From positions 1 through 5,979 of the forward strand of contig JAJYOM010000101.1 in NCBI GenBank assembly GCA_021796175.1: 5,979 bases of DNA, given 5' to 3'. Each line of letters starts with the position of its first letter. Position 1 is the stretch's first letter. The notes beneath the pieces are model-generated. The model saw nothing but the letters and a program-made list of their open reading frames with translations. It made no database searches and was not told the origin of the DNA. This stretch comes from Thermoplasmata archaeon. Its GTDB lineage: Archaea > Thermoplasmatota > Thermoplasmata > Sysuiplasmatales > Sysuiplasmataceae. Made by a program: the position numbers and the translations under genes. This document shows positions 5,659 through 5,979 of the stretch, one piece after another.

Positions 5659-5979
5659 TCAGTTGTACCTGTATGTGACTGCAAATGGCTGAGTTAGGGT
5701 TATAACATCAGTACAGTTTGAATAAAATATTACCTGAACAGTTGAAATGTCACTGGCATTGAATGTAACGCTGAATGAACCGGAGGTTCTGTTAATTTCT
5801 GGAACAGGTGGAGCATTTCCGGTGAAGTTTACCAGCAGCCGGACGGCTGTGAGATTCGTCGCTGTCCACGCACCGGTGACAGTCGCTTCCGGAACACGGT
5901 CGTATACGTTGAGGGGACCTGATTCGAAGCCTGCCTCCTCAATCTCTCTGTAGCTACCGTTAATGTAAAACTTCTCAGA
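5659..5979 (-). CDS. C-terminal part of an unrecognised, sequon-rich, probably surface-exposed protein (partial)
   Basis: An open frame enters from the right edge on the minus strand and runs 106 codons to a TGA at 5659-5661; its start lies outside the window. I do not recognise the family. The visible end is rich in Asn, Thr, Ser and Val, with alternating hydrophobic and polar residues that suggest beta-sandwich or Ig-like structure. It has six N-X-S/T sequons, at visible residues 7, 42, 51, 63, 74 and 88, a high density suggesting an N-glycosylated extracellular protein. It ends in VTYRYN with no C-terminal membrane anchor, so any anchor or signal peptide must be N-terminal. The protein-like composition and the lack of stops across 321 bases support it as the true coding strand; an opposing 68-codon frame at 5747-5953 looks like its shadow. 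It precedes the PEBP gene by about 93 bases. Confidence 0.72.
   Translation of the reverse strand, partial: SEKFYINGSYREIEEAGFESGPLNVYDRVPEATVTGAWTATNLTAVRLLVNFTGNAPPVPEINRTSGSFSVTFNASDISTVQVIFYSNCTDVITLTQPFAVTYRYN

Noticed and set aside
5747..5953. Plus-strand open frame of 68 codons near the right edge
   Set aside because: The minus strand is open through the whole region to the window edge with a coherent sequon-rich product, so the plus-strand frame is more likely the shadow. The short overlap leaves some doubt.

Overview
The window looks like an ordinary chromosomal segment of an archaeon, probably in or near the Thermoplasmata; the lineage is an inference. The archaeal signs are TATA-box-like elements about 26 bases upstream of start codons that have no Shine-Dalgarno site (suggesting leaderless mRNAs), a two-domain Sua5, a one-component membrane pyrophosphatase, and a surface-type protein dense in N-glycosylation sequons. 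Base composition and codon use look uniform. I see no insertion sequence, phage gene, CRISPR array, tRNA or rRNA.

Layout. Bases 1-200 are non-coding and end in the hppA promoter and ribosome binding site. The plus strand then carries hppA (201-2267), a membrane proton-pumping pyrophosphatase with the potassium-independent signature, and sua5 (2318-3436), which makes threonylcarbamoyl-AMP for tRNA t6A. The minus strand carries, read from right to left, the 3' end of a gene cut by the window edge (5659-5979, an unrecognised Asn/Thr-rich, sequon-rich protein), a PEBP/YbhB-like protein (5062 to about 5565), purE (4512-4985) and purK (3406-4488). sua5 and purK converge and their coding ends overlap by 31 bases, with a small hairpin in the overlap.

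How the genes relate. purE and purK form a two-gene purine operon for the ATP- and bicarbonate-dependent conversion of AIR to CAIR. purE appears to have its own promoter in the gap after the PEBP gene. HppA consumes pyrophosphate, and Sua5 releases pyrophosphate when it makes threonylcarbamoyl-AMP. That link is loose, because many reactions produce PPi, and it is not evidence of a shared system.

I did not find a convincing new biological system. The items most worth a second look are the truncated sequon-rich gene at the right edge, the duplicated start-codon region of purK, the convergent overlap with its hairpin, the dyad upstream of the PEBP gene, and the matching leaderless promoter geometry of purE and sua5.
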